Both the position numbers and the translations under genes were made by a program. Below, in pieces: positions 1-10,100 of a DNA stretch of 64,000 nucleotides. The notes beneath the pieces were generated by a model. It did no database searches, was not told where the DNA came from, and saw nothing but the letters and a program-made list of their open reading frames with translations. Origin of the DNA: an uncultured Pelagibacteraceae bacterium (GTDB taxonomy: Bacteria > Pseudomonadota > Alphaproteobacteria > Pelagibacterales > Pelagibacteraceae); the NCBI GenBank assembly GCA_902529645.1, contig CABZXO010000002.1, positions 1 through 64,000 of the forward strand, in the 5' to 3' direction. Every line of letters begins with the position of its first letter. The stretch's first letter is position 1.

Positions 1-1053
1 TTTGGCAGTTTTTCTAATTGATCTTGGATCAAAATAAGCCGACTCTAAAAAAACATTTTTTGTATCTAATTCCGTACCAGATCTTATTCCTCCAATAATT
101 CCTCCTAGTCCTAATACACCTTTGTAATCACTTATTACACACATTCCATCATCTAGTTTGTAATTTTTATTATCTAGAGCAGTAAATTCTTCTCCTGATT
201 TCGAATTTCTAACAATTATTCTCTTATCGATTTTGTCAGCATCGTAAGCGTGCAAAGGTCGATTAATATCAATCATGACATAATTTGTAATATCTACAAT
301 TGCAGATATTGGTTTTTGGCCTATAGAAATTAATTTATCTTTCAACCACTGAGGACTTTCTGTATTTTTGACGTTAGTTATCAAGCAGCTACCAAAAGAT
401 AAACAGCCTTGCTTTTTTTCTTTTGTTATTTTTACTTTTAAGGTCTGTTTTTTATTAGATTTAATTTTTTTATTTTTTTCTGGTTTTAAGTTTCCAAAAC
501 CTGCAGCTGATAAATCTCTCGCTATACCCCGGACACCAAGACAATCTGGTCTATTTGGTGTAATTGATAAATCGATAAGATTAGAGCTTGAATTAGAAAA
601 ATAACTTTTTCCAATATTTTTTGCATATTTGGATGACGACAGCTCAGTAATCCCATCACTTTCATCTGATAAGTTCAATTCAGATTCGGAACAGAGCATT
701 CCATAAGATGTAACGTCTCTAATTTTAACAACAACAAGTTTGGTTTTATTTTTTGGGATTATTGCACCTGGTGGTGCATACACAGTAAGAAGGCCCTCTC
801 TTGCATTTGCAGCTCCACAAACAACTTTTTTAATTTCTTTGTTACCAACATCAACATCACAAACTTTAAGTCTATCTGCATTAGGATGTTTTTCTGTTTT
901 TAAAATTTTTGCTACCTTAAATAAATCTAATCCCTCAGATAAGTTTTCTATATTCTCGACCTCAAGACCGATGTCTGTTAGTTTCTCAAGAAGTTTATCT
1001 TCTTTAGCACTTATTTTTAAATGATCTTTTAACCAATCATATGTTATCTTCAT
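1..1053 (-). CDS. pheT: Phenylalanine--tRNA ligase beta subunit, N-terminal 351 residues (cut by window edge)
   Basis: Reading the minus strand from ATG at 1053 gives an open frame to the left edge, so only the first 351 residues are present and the C-terminal part lies outside. The beta subunit pairs with PheS to charge tRNA-Phe. The N-terminal tRNA-binding OB-fold is clear around residues 40-150 ([15 protein letters not shown], then VVCGAANAR). The B3/B4 editing region follows after about residue 205. The start overlaps the pheS stop by 4 nt (ATGA), so the two are translationally coupled. Last gene seen of the thrS-infC-rpmI-rplT-pheS-pheT operon. Confidence 0.95.
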   Translation of the reverse strand, partial: MKITYDWLKDHLKISAKEDKLLEKLTDIGLEVENIENLSEGLDLFKVAKILKTEKHPNADRLKVCDVDVGNKEIKKVVCGAANAREGLLTVYAPPGAIIPKNKTKLVVVKIRDVTSYGMLCSESELNLSDESDGITELSSSKYAKNIGKSYFSNSSSNLIDLSITPNRPDCLGVRGIARDLSAAGFGNLKPEKNKKIKSNKKQTLKVKITKEKKQGCLSFGSCLITNVKNTESPQWLKDKLISIGQKPISAIVDITNYVMIDINRPLHAYDADKIDKRIIVRNSKSGEEFTALDNKNYKLDDGMCVISDYKGVLGLGGIIGGIRSGTELDTKNVFLESAYFDPRSIRKTAK

Positions 1054-2117
1054 CTGCTTAAACCTCTGTAATTTGAAGGAACATCAAGTGGATCAAAACC
1101 AAAATGATTTAACCATCTGTAGTCACAATCAAAAAATGCTCTTAAATCATTAATACCATATTTAAGCATTGCTAACCGATCTATACCTATGCCAAAAGCA
1201 TACCCTTGATATTTTGAAGGATCTACTTTTACATTTCTTAAGACATTTGGATGTACCATGCCACAACCTAAAATTTCAAGCCACTTATCTCCTTCTCCAA
1301 TAATTATTTTGTCATCTTTTATTTCATAACCAATATCTACTTCAGCAGATGGTTCTGTGAATGGAAAATGACTTGGTCTAAATCTCATTTTAATTTTTTC
1401 AACTTCAAAAAATTCTTTGATGAAATAATTCAAGCATCCTTTCAAATGCCCCATATTAATATTTGTATCAATGTGCAAACCTTCGACTTGATGAAACATT
1501 GGTGCGTGTGTTTGATCACTATCAGATCTATAAGTTCTGCCAGGAGCAATGATCTTAAATGGAGGTTTGTCTTTTATCATAGTTCTGATTTGAACTGGTG
1601 AAGTATGGGTTCTCAACAAAACCTCTTTGTTTTCATCTAAGTAAAATGTATCATGCATATCTCTTGCTGGATGATTGTCAGGTGTATTAAGAGCAGTAAA
1701 GTTGTTATATTCATTTTCAACATCAGGGCCTTCCTCAACACTAAATCCTATTTCAGAAAAAATAGATGAAATTTCATCAATAGTTTGTGATACTGGATGA
1801 ACTTTTCCTCTAACGAATGGTCTTTCGGGCAAAGTTATATCAACTTTTTCTTTTTCTAATTTTTCGTTTATTTTTTTTCCTTCTATTTCGCTAATTTTAG
1901 AAGTTATTAAATTCTGAAGTTCACCTTTGACCTGATTTAAATCTGATGCAAATTTTTTTTTATCGGTCTCTGGAATTGATCCTATTGTTTTAAATTTTGT
2001 TGAAATTAAACCATTTTTACCAAAGAGTTCAGTTTTAATTTCATTTATTTGATCAACGCTCAAATCATTTTCAAGCTTTGATATAAACTGATCCCTAATA
2101 TTTTTTATCTCTGACAT
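1050..2117 (-). CDS. pheS: Phenylalanine--tRNA ligase alpha subunit
   Basis: A 355-residue class II aminoacyl-tRNA synthetase subunit that holds the catalytic site for phenylalanyl-tRNA formation. The first ~90 residues form the coiled-coil tRNA-binding arm. The catalytic domain follows with motif 2 ([18 protein letters not shown], about residues 193-210) and motif 3 ([10 protein letters not shown], near 315). Length matches the family. It lies 43 nt downstream of rplT and overlaps pheT by 4 nt. The spacer from rplT holds a weak 7-bp AT hairpin (2127-2145), too weak to call a terminator. No phenylalanine-rich leader peptide of the E. coli attenuator type is visible. Confidence 0.97.
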   Translation of the reverse strand: MSEIKNIRDQFISKLENDLSVDQINEIKTELFGKNGLISTKFKTIGSIPETDKKKFASDLNQVKGELQNLITSKISEIEGKKINEKLEKEKVDITLPERPFVRGKVHPVSQTIDEISSIFSEIGFSVEEGPDVENEYNNFTALNTPDNHPARDMHDTFYLDENKEVLLRTHTSPVQIRTMIKDKPPFKIIAPGRTYRSDSDQTHAPMFHQVEGLHIDTNINMGHLKGCLNYFIKEFFEVEKIKMRFRPSHFPFTEPSAEVDIGYEIKDDKIIIGEGDKWLEILGCGMVHPNVLRNVKVDPSKYQGYAFGIGIDRLAMLKYGINDLRAFFDCDYRWLNHFGFDPLDVPSNYRGLSR

Positions 2118-2160
2118 ATTAGTAGATTATTTCCTTAAGAAATAAAAACAATAGCGAAGA

Positions 2161-2517
2161 TTAATTTAAAGCTGATTGAGCTTTTTGTACAATTGTTTTG
2201 AATGCTTCTGGGCTATCATAAGCAATTTCAGCAAGAATTTTTCTATCTATTGCAATACCACATTTATTTAATCCGTTGATAAATTTTGAATAAGTCAAGC
2301 CTTCAGCTCTAACTCCAGCATTGATTCTCTGTATCCATAAAGATTTAAAATCTCTTTTTTTATTTCTTCTGTCGCGATAAGCGTATTGCATTGATTTTTC
2401 CATAGCTTGCTTAGCAACTCTAATGGTATTTTTTCTTCTACCCCATTGACCCTTTACAGCTTTTAAAACTTTTTTATGTTTAGCTTTACTAGTTACACCT
2501 CTTTTAACTCTTGCCAT
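2161..2517 (-). CDS. rplT: 50S ribosomal protein L20
   Basis: A 118-residue basic protein that binds 23S rRNA early in 50S assembly. The N-terminus ([19 protein letters not shown], then [13 protein letters not shown]) and the core ([21 protein letters not shown]) match L20 throughout, at the usual length. It sits 2 nt after rpmI, in the standard infC-rpmI-rplT order. In other bacteria L20 represses translation of rpmI-rplT; no conserved L20-binding pseudoknot can be judged here by eye. Confidence 0.97.
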   Translation of the reverse strand: MARVKRGVTSKAKHKKVLKAVKGQWGRRKNTIRVAKQAMEKSMQYAYRDRRNKKRDFKSLWIQRINAGVRAEGLTYSKFINGLNKCGIAIDRKILAEIAYDSPEAFKTIVQKAQSALN

Positions 2518-2519
2518 TA

Positions 2520-2726
2520 TTAACCTCTTAAACTGTAAGGCATGTACGACTTAACAATTTTACCATCTTGTTTAGATAATGTTGTTGTGCCTCTTAGTTT
2601 TCTTATTTGTGAATTCGTTCTTTTAATCATGCCATGTCTTTTACCTGCTTGAGCAGAAATAACTTTACCTTTAGCAGATATTTTAAATCTTTTTTTTGCT
2701 GAGCTTTTTGTTTTAATTTTTGGCAT
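2520..2726 (-). CDS. rpmI: 50S ribosomal protein L35
   Basis: A 68-residue protein of the large ribosomal subunit. The start [15 protein letters not shown] and the segment [22 protein letters not shown] are diagnostic of L35. It follows infC after a 53-nt gap, the largest inside this operon. That gap contains a possible internal promoter on the minus strand: TTGTAA at 2761-2766, a 17-nt spacer and TATAAG at 2738-2743. Transcription from it would start only about 5 nt before the ATG. This promoter is a guess from consensus alone. Confidence 0.96.
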   Translation of the reverse strand: MPKIKTKSSAKKRFKISAKGKVISAQAGKRHGMIKRTNSQIRKLRGTTTLSKQDGKIVKSYMPYSLRG

Positions 2727-2779
2727 AATTCTGCGGACTTATACAAAGAAAGATATAACTTTACAACCTCTATTAAGGC

Positions 2780-3325
2780 TTATAAAGGCTGAATTACCAT
2801 TATCATTTGCTTACCATCAAACTTGGGATGCAATTCTACCTTACCTATATCCTTCATATCTTCTTTGATTTTGCCCATTAGTTCATTTCCTAGATGAGAA
2901 TGTTGAAGCTCTCTACCTTTAAATCTTATAGTGAATTTGACCTTATCTCCTTTAGCTATAAATTTTTTAGCATTTTTGACTTTAAACTCATAATCATGAG
3001 TTTCCGTAACAGGTCTCATTTTAATTTCTTTTAAAGAAACAATTTTTTGTTTTTTCTTTGCAAGATTTGCTTTTTTCTGAGCATCATACTTATATTTACC
3101 CATATCCATTATTTTACATACAGGAGGATTTGCGTTAGGAGCTATTTCGATTAAATCTAAACCTTGATTTTTTGCCATGGAAATAGCTTCATTAGTGTTC
3201 ATTGCTCCAAGATTTTCTCCATCACTTGATATAACCTGAACATCGGGAGAAGAAATTCTATTATTAGATCTTGGACCTCTATCTTTTGTTCTTCTTTGAA
3301 AATAATTTTGTTTGAAATCTGCCAC
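2780..3325 (-). CDS. infC: Translation initiation factor IF-3
   Basis: A 181-residue IF-3 that binds the 30S subunit and polices start-codon choice. The N-domain motif (GLDLIEIAPNANPPVCKIMD, about residues 55-74) and the C-domain (KVKFTIRFKGRELQH; QMIMVIQPL at the end) are clear. The chosen start is GTG at 3323-3325, directly after the thrS stop, with no obvious ribosome binding site. In many bacteria infC uses a rare start codon (AUU) for autoregulation. GTG is less extreme, and the true start could lie some codons inside because the first ~24 residues are poorly conserved. Confidence 0.95.
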   Translation of the reverse strand: MADFKQNYFQRRTKDRGPRSNNRISSPDVQVISSDGENLGAMNTNEAISMAKNQGLDLIEIAPNANPPVCKIMDMGKYKYDAQKKANLAKKKQKIVSLKEIKMRPVTETHDYEFKVKNAKKFIAKGDKVKFTIRFKGRELQHSHLGNELMGKIKEDMKDIGKVELHPKFDGKQMIMVIQPL

Positions 3326-5242
3326 TTAGTTTGATGATGCTTTATTTAAAGCAGAGAATGTTTTTAAGAATTGATCTATACCCATATTTTCTTGTTTATT
3401 AGAGTCTAATCTTCTAATCGTTACTGAATTGGAGTCAACTTCTTTTTTACCACAAATTATTAAAAGGGGTACTTTTGCTAAAGAATGATCTCTAATTTTA
3501 TAATTTAAATTATGATTTTTTAAATCTACTGCAGAACTTATACCTGAATTTTTAATTTTATTTGAAACCTCGACTGCATAGTCATTAAATTCCTCTGAAA
3601 TAGGTATAACCATGGTTTGTAAAGGCGATATCCAAAATGGAAACTTACCTGCATAGTTTTCAATTAAAATTCCAATAAATCTCTCTAGAGAACCAAATAA
3701 TGCTCTATGCAACATAACAGGAACTTTTTTAGTTCCATCCTTATCAACATAAGAGGCATCTAATCTTCCAGGTAAATTTAAATCTACTTGTAAAGTTCCA
3801 CATTGCCAATCTCTGCCAATAGCATCTCGTAAAACAAATTCAATTTTGGGACCATAAAATGCTCCCTCACCTTTATTAATTGTATATTCTAATTTAGAAG
3901 CTTTAACAGCTTCAAGCAAAGAGGCTTCTGCTTTGTCCCATACTAAATCATCACCAACTCTTACTTCTGGCCTGTCTGCATATTTTAAAATTACATTTTC
4001 AAAACCAAGGTCTTTGTAAATATCTAATATTAAATTTGTAACAATTAAACATTCACTAGTAATTTGATCTTCAGTGCAAAAAATATGGGCATCATCTTGA
4101 GTAAATGCTCTTACTCTTAATAACCCATGTAAAGCGCCTGATGGCTCATAACGGTGAACTTTTCCAAATTCGGCAAAACGTAAAGGAAGATCTCTGTAAC
4201 TTTTTAAACCTTGATTAAATACCTGGATATGTCCAGGACAATTCATCGGTTTTATTGCAAAAACTTTCTCATCTGGAGTTTCAGAAGTATACATGTTTTC
4301 TCCATACTTTTCCCAATGCCCAGATTTTTCCCATAGTTGTCTATCTAGTACCTCTGGAGTATTTACCTCTTTATAACCAGCAGCATCTTGTCTGCTTCTC
4401 ATGTAGTTAATAAGCTTTTGGAATAAACCCCATCCTCTTTCATGCCAAAATACTGATCCAGGGCTTTCTTCTCTAAAATGAAATAAATCCATTTCTTTAC
4501 CCAATTTTCTATGATCTCTTTTTTCCGCTTCTTCTATTCTTTTCAAATATTGATCTAGATCTTTTTGAGTTGCCCAACTCGTTCCATATATTCGTTGCAA
4601 CATTTCATTATTAGAGTCTCCTCTCCAATATGCTCCTGACACTTTTGTAAGTTTAAAATATTTTCCTATTTTACCTGTAGAGGAAAGATGTGGTCCTCTA
4701 CATAGATCATGCCATTCTCCATGAAAATAAATTGATACATCTTCGCTTTCCGGTATCGCTTCAATCAGTTCAGCTTTATAAATTTCTCCTTTTTTTTTAA
4801 AATGGCTAATTGCTTTTTTTCTATCCCAAACTTCTCTTTTTGTTATTTCATTCCTATCAACAATCTCTTTCATTTTATTTTCAATTTTTACTAAATCATC
4901 CTCTGTAAATGGTTCTTTTCTAGCAAAGTCGTAATAAAATCCATTTTCTATCACGGGTCCAATTGTAACTTGTGTGCCAGGAAACAATTCTTGAACGGCC
5001 ATAGCTAAAATATGAGCTGTATCATGCCTTATAGTTTCCAAGCCCTCAGGATTTTTTGAAGTAAAAATTTTTACAGAACAATCATTTTCAATAAAAAAAT
5101 CAAGATCTTTAAGCTCACCATCAACACTTATGACCATGGCTTGTTTGGCTAATGATTTACTAATTTTTTCAGCTATTTCCAGTCCTGTAACTTTATTAGC
5201 AAAATCAATACTGTTTCCGTCGGGTAATGTTATTCTCGGCAT
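3326..5242 (-). CDS. thrS: Threonine--tRNA ligase
   Basis: A 638-residue class II synthetase that charges tRNA-Thr. The order is full length: TGS domain (1-62), editing domain with the HxxxH zinc-like site (HDTAHILAMAVQELFPG, near 73-90), catalytic core with the zinc cysteine in MNCPGHIQVF and motif 2 RYEPSGALHGLLRVR, then the anticodon-binding domain from about 535. It abuts the upstream glycosyltransferase and the downstream infC with no spacer, so transcription may enter from the glycosyltransferase gene. No E. coli-like ThrS operator is evident, because there is no leader. Confidence 0.97.
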   Translation of the reverse strand: MPRITLPDGNSIDFANKVTGLEIAEKISKSLAKQAMVISVDGELKDLDFFIENDCSVKIFTSKNPEGLETIRHDTAHILAMAVQELFPGTQVTIGPVIENGFYYDFARKEPFTEDDLVKIENKMKEIVDRNEITKREVWDRKKAISHFKKKGEIYKAELIEAIPESEDVSIYFHGEWHDLCRGPHLSSTGKIGKYFKLTKVSGAYWRGDSNNEMLQRIYGTSWATQKDLDQYLKRIEEAEKRDHRKLGKEMDLFHFREESPGSVFWHERGWGLFQKLINYMRSRQDAAGYKEVNTPEVLDRQLWEKSGHWEKYGENMYTSETPDEKVFAIKPMNCPGHIQVFNQGLKSYRDLPLRFAEFGKVHRYEPSGALHGLLRVRAFTQDDAHIFCTEDQITSECLIVTNLILDIYKDLGFENVILKYADRPEVRVGDDLVWDKAEASLLEAVKASKLEYTINKGEGAFYGPKIEFVLRDAIGRDWQCGTLQVDLNLPGRLDASYVDKDGTKKVPVMLHRALFGSLERFIGILIENYAGKFPFWISPLQTMVIPISEEFNDYAVEVSNKIKNSGISSAVDLKNHNLNYKIRDHSLAKVPLLIICGKKEVDSNSVTIRRLDSNKQENMGIDQFLKTFSALNKASSN

Positions 5243-6397
5243 TTAATTTAATAATCTCTTATACTCTGAATAAGTAGAAAAGCACATTTTTTCAACATTA
5301 AACTTTTGAACTATGTTTTTTCTTCCTTCATTACCAATTGATTTTAATAGAGTTTCATCCATGTTAAGAGTTCTTAATATTTTATCACTTAATGATTTGG
5401 CATTTCCTGCTTCGTATAAAAAACCAGTTTTTTCATCAATTATTGTTTCATTGGAACCTCCAATATTACTTGCTATAATTGGTTTTTCCATAGATTGTGC
5501 TTCAACAGCAACTCTACCAAAAGCCTCTGGTTCGGTTGAAGCTGAAACTATAATATCAGAAACTTTATAAGCTAATGCCATATCTTTACAATGATCTATA
5601 AATCTTATTTGTTTAGACAATCTGTATTGCTCCGAAAGTCTTATTAATTTTTTCTTATATAAATCTCTACCTTGATCACTACCTAGAATAACAGCATAAA
5701 AAGCTTCATAACCCAGTTCTATATTAACTAAATTAATTGCCTCTATAAAAACCTCCTGTCCTTTCCAGGAAGTTAATCTACCAGGTAAAAGTATAATTTT
5801 TTTATCTTTTTCAATATCCCATTTTTTTAATAATTTTTTTTCATCAATTTCAATTTTGGTTGTCGGGTCAAAGTAGTCGATGTTTATTCCTCTAAAAATA
5901 ACCATTAATTTTTTTTTCTCATTTAAATATTTTGAATAATTTATTTTAATATGGGAAAAAATAAAATTAGATCCTGCAATTATTAAATCTGCTCTAGTCA
6001 TTACTGAATTATAAATTTTTTTTATATTGCTATTAAAATTGTATGTTCCATGAAATGTAGTTACAAATTTTCGTCCTGTGATTTTTGTTGCTAACAAACA
6101 TGACCAAGCTGGTGCTCTACTTCTCGCGTGAACAATAGAAATGTTACAAATTAAAATTATTCCAATTAAGATAAAGGCATTAATTAAAATTAGTAAAGGA
6201 TTTTTGCTTTGCACTGGAAGTCTAAATATTTTAACTTTTTTTCTATCTACAAATTTAAGTAATTCACCCCCACTTGTTACAATAAATGATTTACAATTAT
6301 TTTCTGGTAAATAATGTGCAATATCATAACAACCTGTTTCAGCTCCTCCATAACCTAATTTTGGAATTACTTGTAATACTTTTAAATCAGATTTCAT
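5243..6397 (-). CDS. Glycosyltransferase, GT4 (GT-B fold) family
   Basis: A 384-residue GT-B glycosyltransferase. The N-terminus has the acceptor-side loop GYGGAETGCYDIAHYL (about 15-30). The C-terminal half has the group 1 donor-binding region (LLPGRLTSWKGQEVFIEA) and the EX7E motif in EPEAFGRVAVEA. Donor and acceptor cannot be told from sequence; an envelope or lipopolysaccharide sugar is the usual role. A candidate -10 TATAAT lies exactly 8 nt before the ATG, so the mRNA may be leaderless. It is directly followed by thrS, an odd partner, so the pairing may reflect compaction more than function. Confidence 0.85.
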   Translation of the reverse strand: MKSDLKVLQVIPKLGYGGAETGCYDIAHYLPENNCKSFIVTSGGELLKFVDRKKVKIFRLPVQSKNPLLILINAFILIGIILICNISIVHARSRAPAWSCLLATKITGRKFVTTFHGTYNFNSNIKKIYNSVMTRADLIIAGSNFIFSHIKINYSKYLNEKKKLMVIFRGINIDYFDPTTKIEIDEKKLLKKWDIEKDKKIILLPGRLTSWKGQEVFIEAINLVNIELGYEAFYAVILGSDQGRDLYKKKLIRLSEQYRLSKQIRFIDHCKDMALAYKVSDIIVSASTEPEAFGRVAVEAQSMEKPIIASNIGGSNETIIDEKTGFLYEAGNAKSLSDKILRTLNMDETLLKSIGNEGRKNIVQKFNVEKMCFSTYSEYKRLLN

Positions 6398-6433
6398 TTG
6401 ATATGATTATATATTAATAGACAAAACTTATAA
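6398..6433. promoter_or_regulatory. 36-bp divergent promoter region
   Basis: The whole gap between the diverging glycosyltransferase and hydrolase genes is 36 bp. On the minus strand TATAAT is followed by 8 nt and then the glycosyltransferase ATG, the geometry of a leaderless transcript. On the plus strand an AT-rich TATATT lies about 20 nt before the hydrolase start. Any -35 elements must sit inside the neighbouring coding sequence. Confidence 0.4.
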
Positions 6434-7183
6434 ATGATTATGGCAAATTTCAGATTTCACCAAATATCAAATACAAAGAAAATTAGATATATTTCTAAAA
6501 CTTTTAAAAATAGATCTTTTATAGTTTTTTTGCATGGCTTTATGTCAGATCTTGAAGGAAAAAAACCAAATGCATTTTTGAAATTTGCTAAAAAAAATAA
6601 AATAAGTTTTTTAGCACTAGAATACTCTGGTCATGGGAAATCTTCTGGAAAATTTGTAAATGGAAATATTTCAAAATGGAGTAAAGAGACATCAATTTTA
6701 ATAAAAAAAAATGTTAAAAAAAAAGAATTTGTGCTAATTGGTTCAAGTATGGGCGCATGGATTTCGCTCAATCAATTCAAAATTTTCAAAAAACAAATTA
6801 AAGGATTTTTAGGAATAGGGGCTGCTCCTGAATTTTTAGAAAATTTAATGTGGAAAAAATTTACTAAAAAAATGAAAGAGGAAACAATAAACAAGGGTAT
6901 TTATCAATTAAAACATGGCAATTATGAATATCCAATTTCTCTACAATTGATAAAAGATGGAAGAAAAAACAAAGTCTTAAATAAGAAAATAAATTCAAAT
7001 ATTAAAGTAACAATGGTACATGGTGAAAAAGATGAGGCAGTTCCTGTCTCATATTCAAGAAAAGTTTTAAGATTATTTCCAAAAGCTCAGAAAAAATTAA
7101 ATATTATAAAAAAGGGTGATCACAGTTTATCAAATGAAAAATGGTTAAATATAATTTTAAAGGAGCTTAAATTATTAATTTAA
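6434..7183 (+). CDS. Alpha/beta hydrolase (ABHD10/serine hydrolase type)
   Basis: A 249-residue cytosolic serine hydrolase. The oxyanion strand is FIVFLHGFMSD (about 30-40). The nucleophile elbow is GSSMGAW with Ser near residue 100. The acid is in VHGEKDEAVP and the histidine in GDHSL, completing a Ser-Asp-His triad. The pattern resembles the ABHD10-like thioesterases common in Alphaproteobacteria. The substrate is unknown, probably an acyl ester or thioester. A second in-frame ATG lies two codons in (6440) and may be the real start. Its stop codon overlaps that of gltB by 4 nt. Confidence 0.85.
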   Translation: MIMANFRFHQISNTKKIRYISKTFKNRSFIVFLHGFMSDLEGKKPNAFLKFAKKNKISFLALEYSGHGKSSGKFVNGNISKWSKETSILIKKNVKKKEFVLIGSSMGAWISLNQFKIFKKQIKGFLGIGAAPEFLENLMWKKFTKKMKEETINKGIYQLKHGNYEYPISLQLIKDGRKNKVLNKKINSNIKVTMVHGEKDEAVPVSYSRKVLRLFPKAQKKLNIIKKGDHSLSNEKWLNIILKELKLLI

Positions 7184-10100
7184 CTAACTTTTTTTATATC
7201 TTTTTTTAAAGTAATTGGATTTTTTAATTTATCCAACATTTCTTTAGGACACACCTGAACAAAATTATTTACTTCATCTTCAAAGTTTTCAATTATTTTT
7301 TTCGATAATTGAGACTCAGTTTCTTTAAAGTGCTCACTGACTAAATTTTTTAAATATTCTTTCCAATAATCTGTCTCTATATTTTGCCAAACTACAGACT
7401 CTGGATTTACTTTCTTTTCAAATTGTTGAGATTTATCATATATAAAGGCCATTCCACCTGTCATACCAGCTGCAAAATTATCACCAACATCCCCTAAGAT
7501 TACTACAGTTCCACCAGTCATATATTCACATCCATTAGAATCGCATCCTTCAATTACAGTAACTGCACCAGAATTTCTTACAGAAAATCTTTCACCAGCT
7601 TGGCCAGCAGCAAAAAGTTTTCCTGAAGTAGCTCCGTAAAGAACAGTATTTCCTAAAATTGTATTCTCGTTTGAAACTAAATTACTCTCTTCAGGTAATT
7701 TTATTGAAATAATAGCTCCTGATAAACCTTTGCCAACATAATCATTAGCATCTCCCTTTAATACAAGTTTTAAACCTTTAGAAGAAAATGCACCAAATGA
7801 TTGACCTGCTGATCCTTTGAAATTTAAAACTAAAAAGTTTTCATCAAGTTTTTCATAACCATATTTTTTATATAAATGATGAGAAATTCTTGTTCCTACT
7901 GCTCTGTGAGTATTTTTAATTTGATATTCTTTCTCAATTTTTTCAGAATTATTTAAAGTTTTTTCAATTTCTGGCCAAATTTGTTGGTCAAGAGTATCCG
8001 GTACACTATTTATTTCATGATCCTCACAATACCTTGGATTATTTCCAGTATCAGCTTGAACAAATAAAGGATTTAAATCTAAATCGTCTAAATTTGGAGA
8101 ACCCTTGCTTACCTGTTTTAATAAGTCTGTCCTACCAATAACTTCATTTAATGATTTAAAACCTAAATCTGCTAATATTTCTCTTACTTCACTAGCTATA
8201 AATGTGAACAAATTAACTACTTTTTCTGGAGTTCCAGTAAATTTTTCTCTTAGCTTTTCATCTTGAGTACAAACGCCTACAGGACACGTGTTTGAATGGC
8301 ACTGCCTTACCATTATACACCCCATTGCAACTAATGCTGTAGTAGCAACACCATATTCTTCAGCACCCATCATTGCAGCTATCACCACATCTCTTCCAGT
8401 TTTAATTCCGCCATCTGTTCTTAATGTAACTTTATGTCTAAGATTATTTAAAGTTAATACTTGGTTTGCTTCTGTCAAACCCATTTCCCATGGTATTCCA
8501 ACATACTTAACACTAGTTTGCGGTGTTGCTCCTGTTCCGCCATTATGTCCTGAAATTAATATTATATCTGCTTTTGCTTTAGCTACACCTGCTGCAATTG
8601 TTCCTACTCCAGAGGAAGCAACAAGCTTAACTCCAATTCTCGCTTTAGGATTTATCTGTTTCAAATCATAAATTAGTTGTGCAAGATCTTCGATTGAATA
8701 AATATCATGATGTGGTGGTGGTGATATTAAAGTAACTCCAGGAGTTGAATGTCTGAGTTTTGCAATCTCCTCTGTAACTTTAAATCCTGGTAGCTGACCT
8801 CCCTCACCAGGCTTAGCACCTTGTGCGATTTTAATTTCTATCTCATTACAATTATTAAGATAATTAACTGTAACTCCAAATCTTGCAGAAGCTATTTGTT
8901 TAACTCTTGAGTTTGCACTATCTCCATTATCTAAAATTTTAAATCTACTTGCATCTTCACCGCCCTCCCCACTACATGAAGCACCTTTGATCCGATTCAT
9001 ACCAGTTGCCAAAGTTTCATGTGCCTCTTTCGATAAAGCTCCATGAGACATGCTCCCACTTCCAAATCTTTTTAAAATATTTTCTATTGGTTCAACCTCG
9101 GAAATATCTATTGGTCCACTTAATTTTTTTTCTCTAAAGTCAATTAAATCTCTAAGGTTTATTGGTGGTAAACTATAAATACCATCTGCATATCTTTTAT
9201 AAGCATCATAGGAATTAGATCCAACAGCGCTTTGAAGTAAATGAATTAATTTTCCCTGATATTGATGTGTTTCACCATTTTTACGATATCTGTATATACC
9301 ACCTATCGGCAAAATAGTTTCAGAACTTTCAAATGCCTCTTTATGTATTTCTCGAATTTTCTTCTCTATACCTGTAAGCCCAATACCTGAAATTTTAGAA
9401 ACAACTCCTGGAAAATAATCTGCAACAATTGTTCTGCTTAAACCTACAGTTTCAAAGTTGCATCCACCTCTGTAAGAACTTAGAACTGAAATACCCATCT
9501 TAGACATAATTTTTAATAGACCTGCGTTTACTGATTTTATGTATCTCTCCACACATTCATCAAAGCTAAATTGACCAAATAATTTCTTTTCATGACGCTG
9601 AAATAAACTATCAAATGCTAAATATGGATTGACTGTAGTTGCTCCAACTCCTATTAAGGTTGCAAAAGAGTGCGTATCTAAGGCCTCTCCAGATTGAACA
9701 TTGATTGATACATATCCTCTAAGTTTTTTCTCAATAAGGAATGAATTAATTGATCCAACTGCCAAAAGCATTGGTATTGGAAGTTTTGAGTTAGAAAGCT
9801 CTTTGTCACTTAAAATCAATTGAGTAACTCCCTGTCTTACTGCAATTTCAGCTTCTTTTTGAATTTTTTTAATTGAATCAAATAAAGTTTCTTCCTCAGA
9901 AAAAGTGCAATCAATTATAGATGAATTATTGCCAAAAAAATTTATAAATTTTTCAAACTGGGAATTTGATAATATTGGACTATTTAAAACATAAATATTT
10001 TGCTTTGTTAAATTGTCAAAATTTAAAATATTTCCAAGATTTCCAAATCTTGTTTTCAAACTCATAACCTTGTTTTCTCTTAAAGAGTCTATTGGTGGGT

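Noticed and set aside
368..1024. Two plus-strand frames (368-604, 740-1024)
   Set aside because: They lie antisense to pheT, whose protein reads through on the minus strand with clear family motifs. No ribosome sites or family similarity.
2127..2145. Hairpin between rplT and pheS as a terminator
   Set aside because: Only 7 AT-rich pairs and no T-run on the minus strand; pheST would be expected to be in the same operon.
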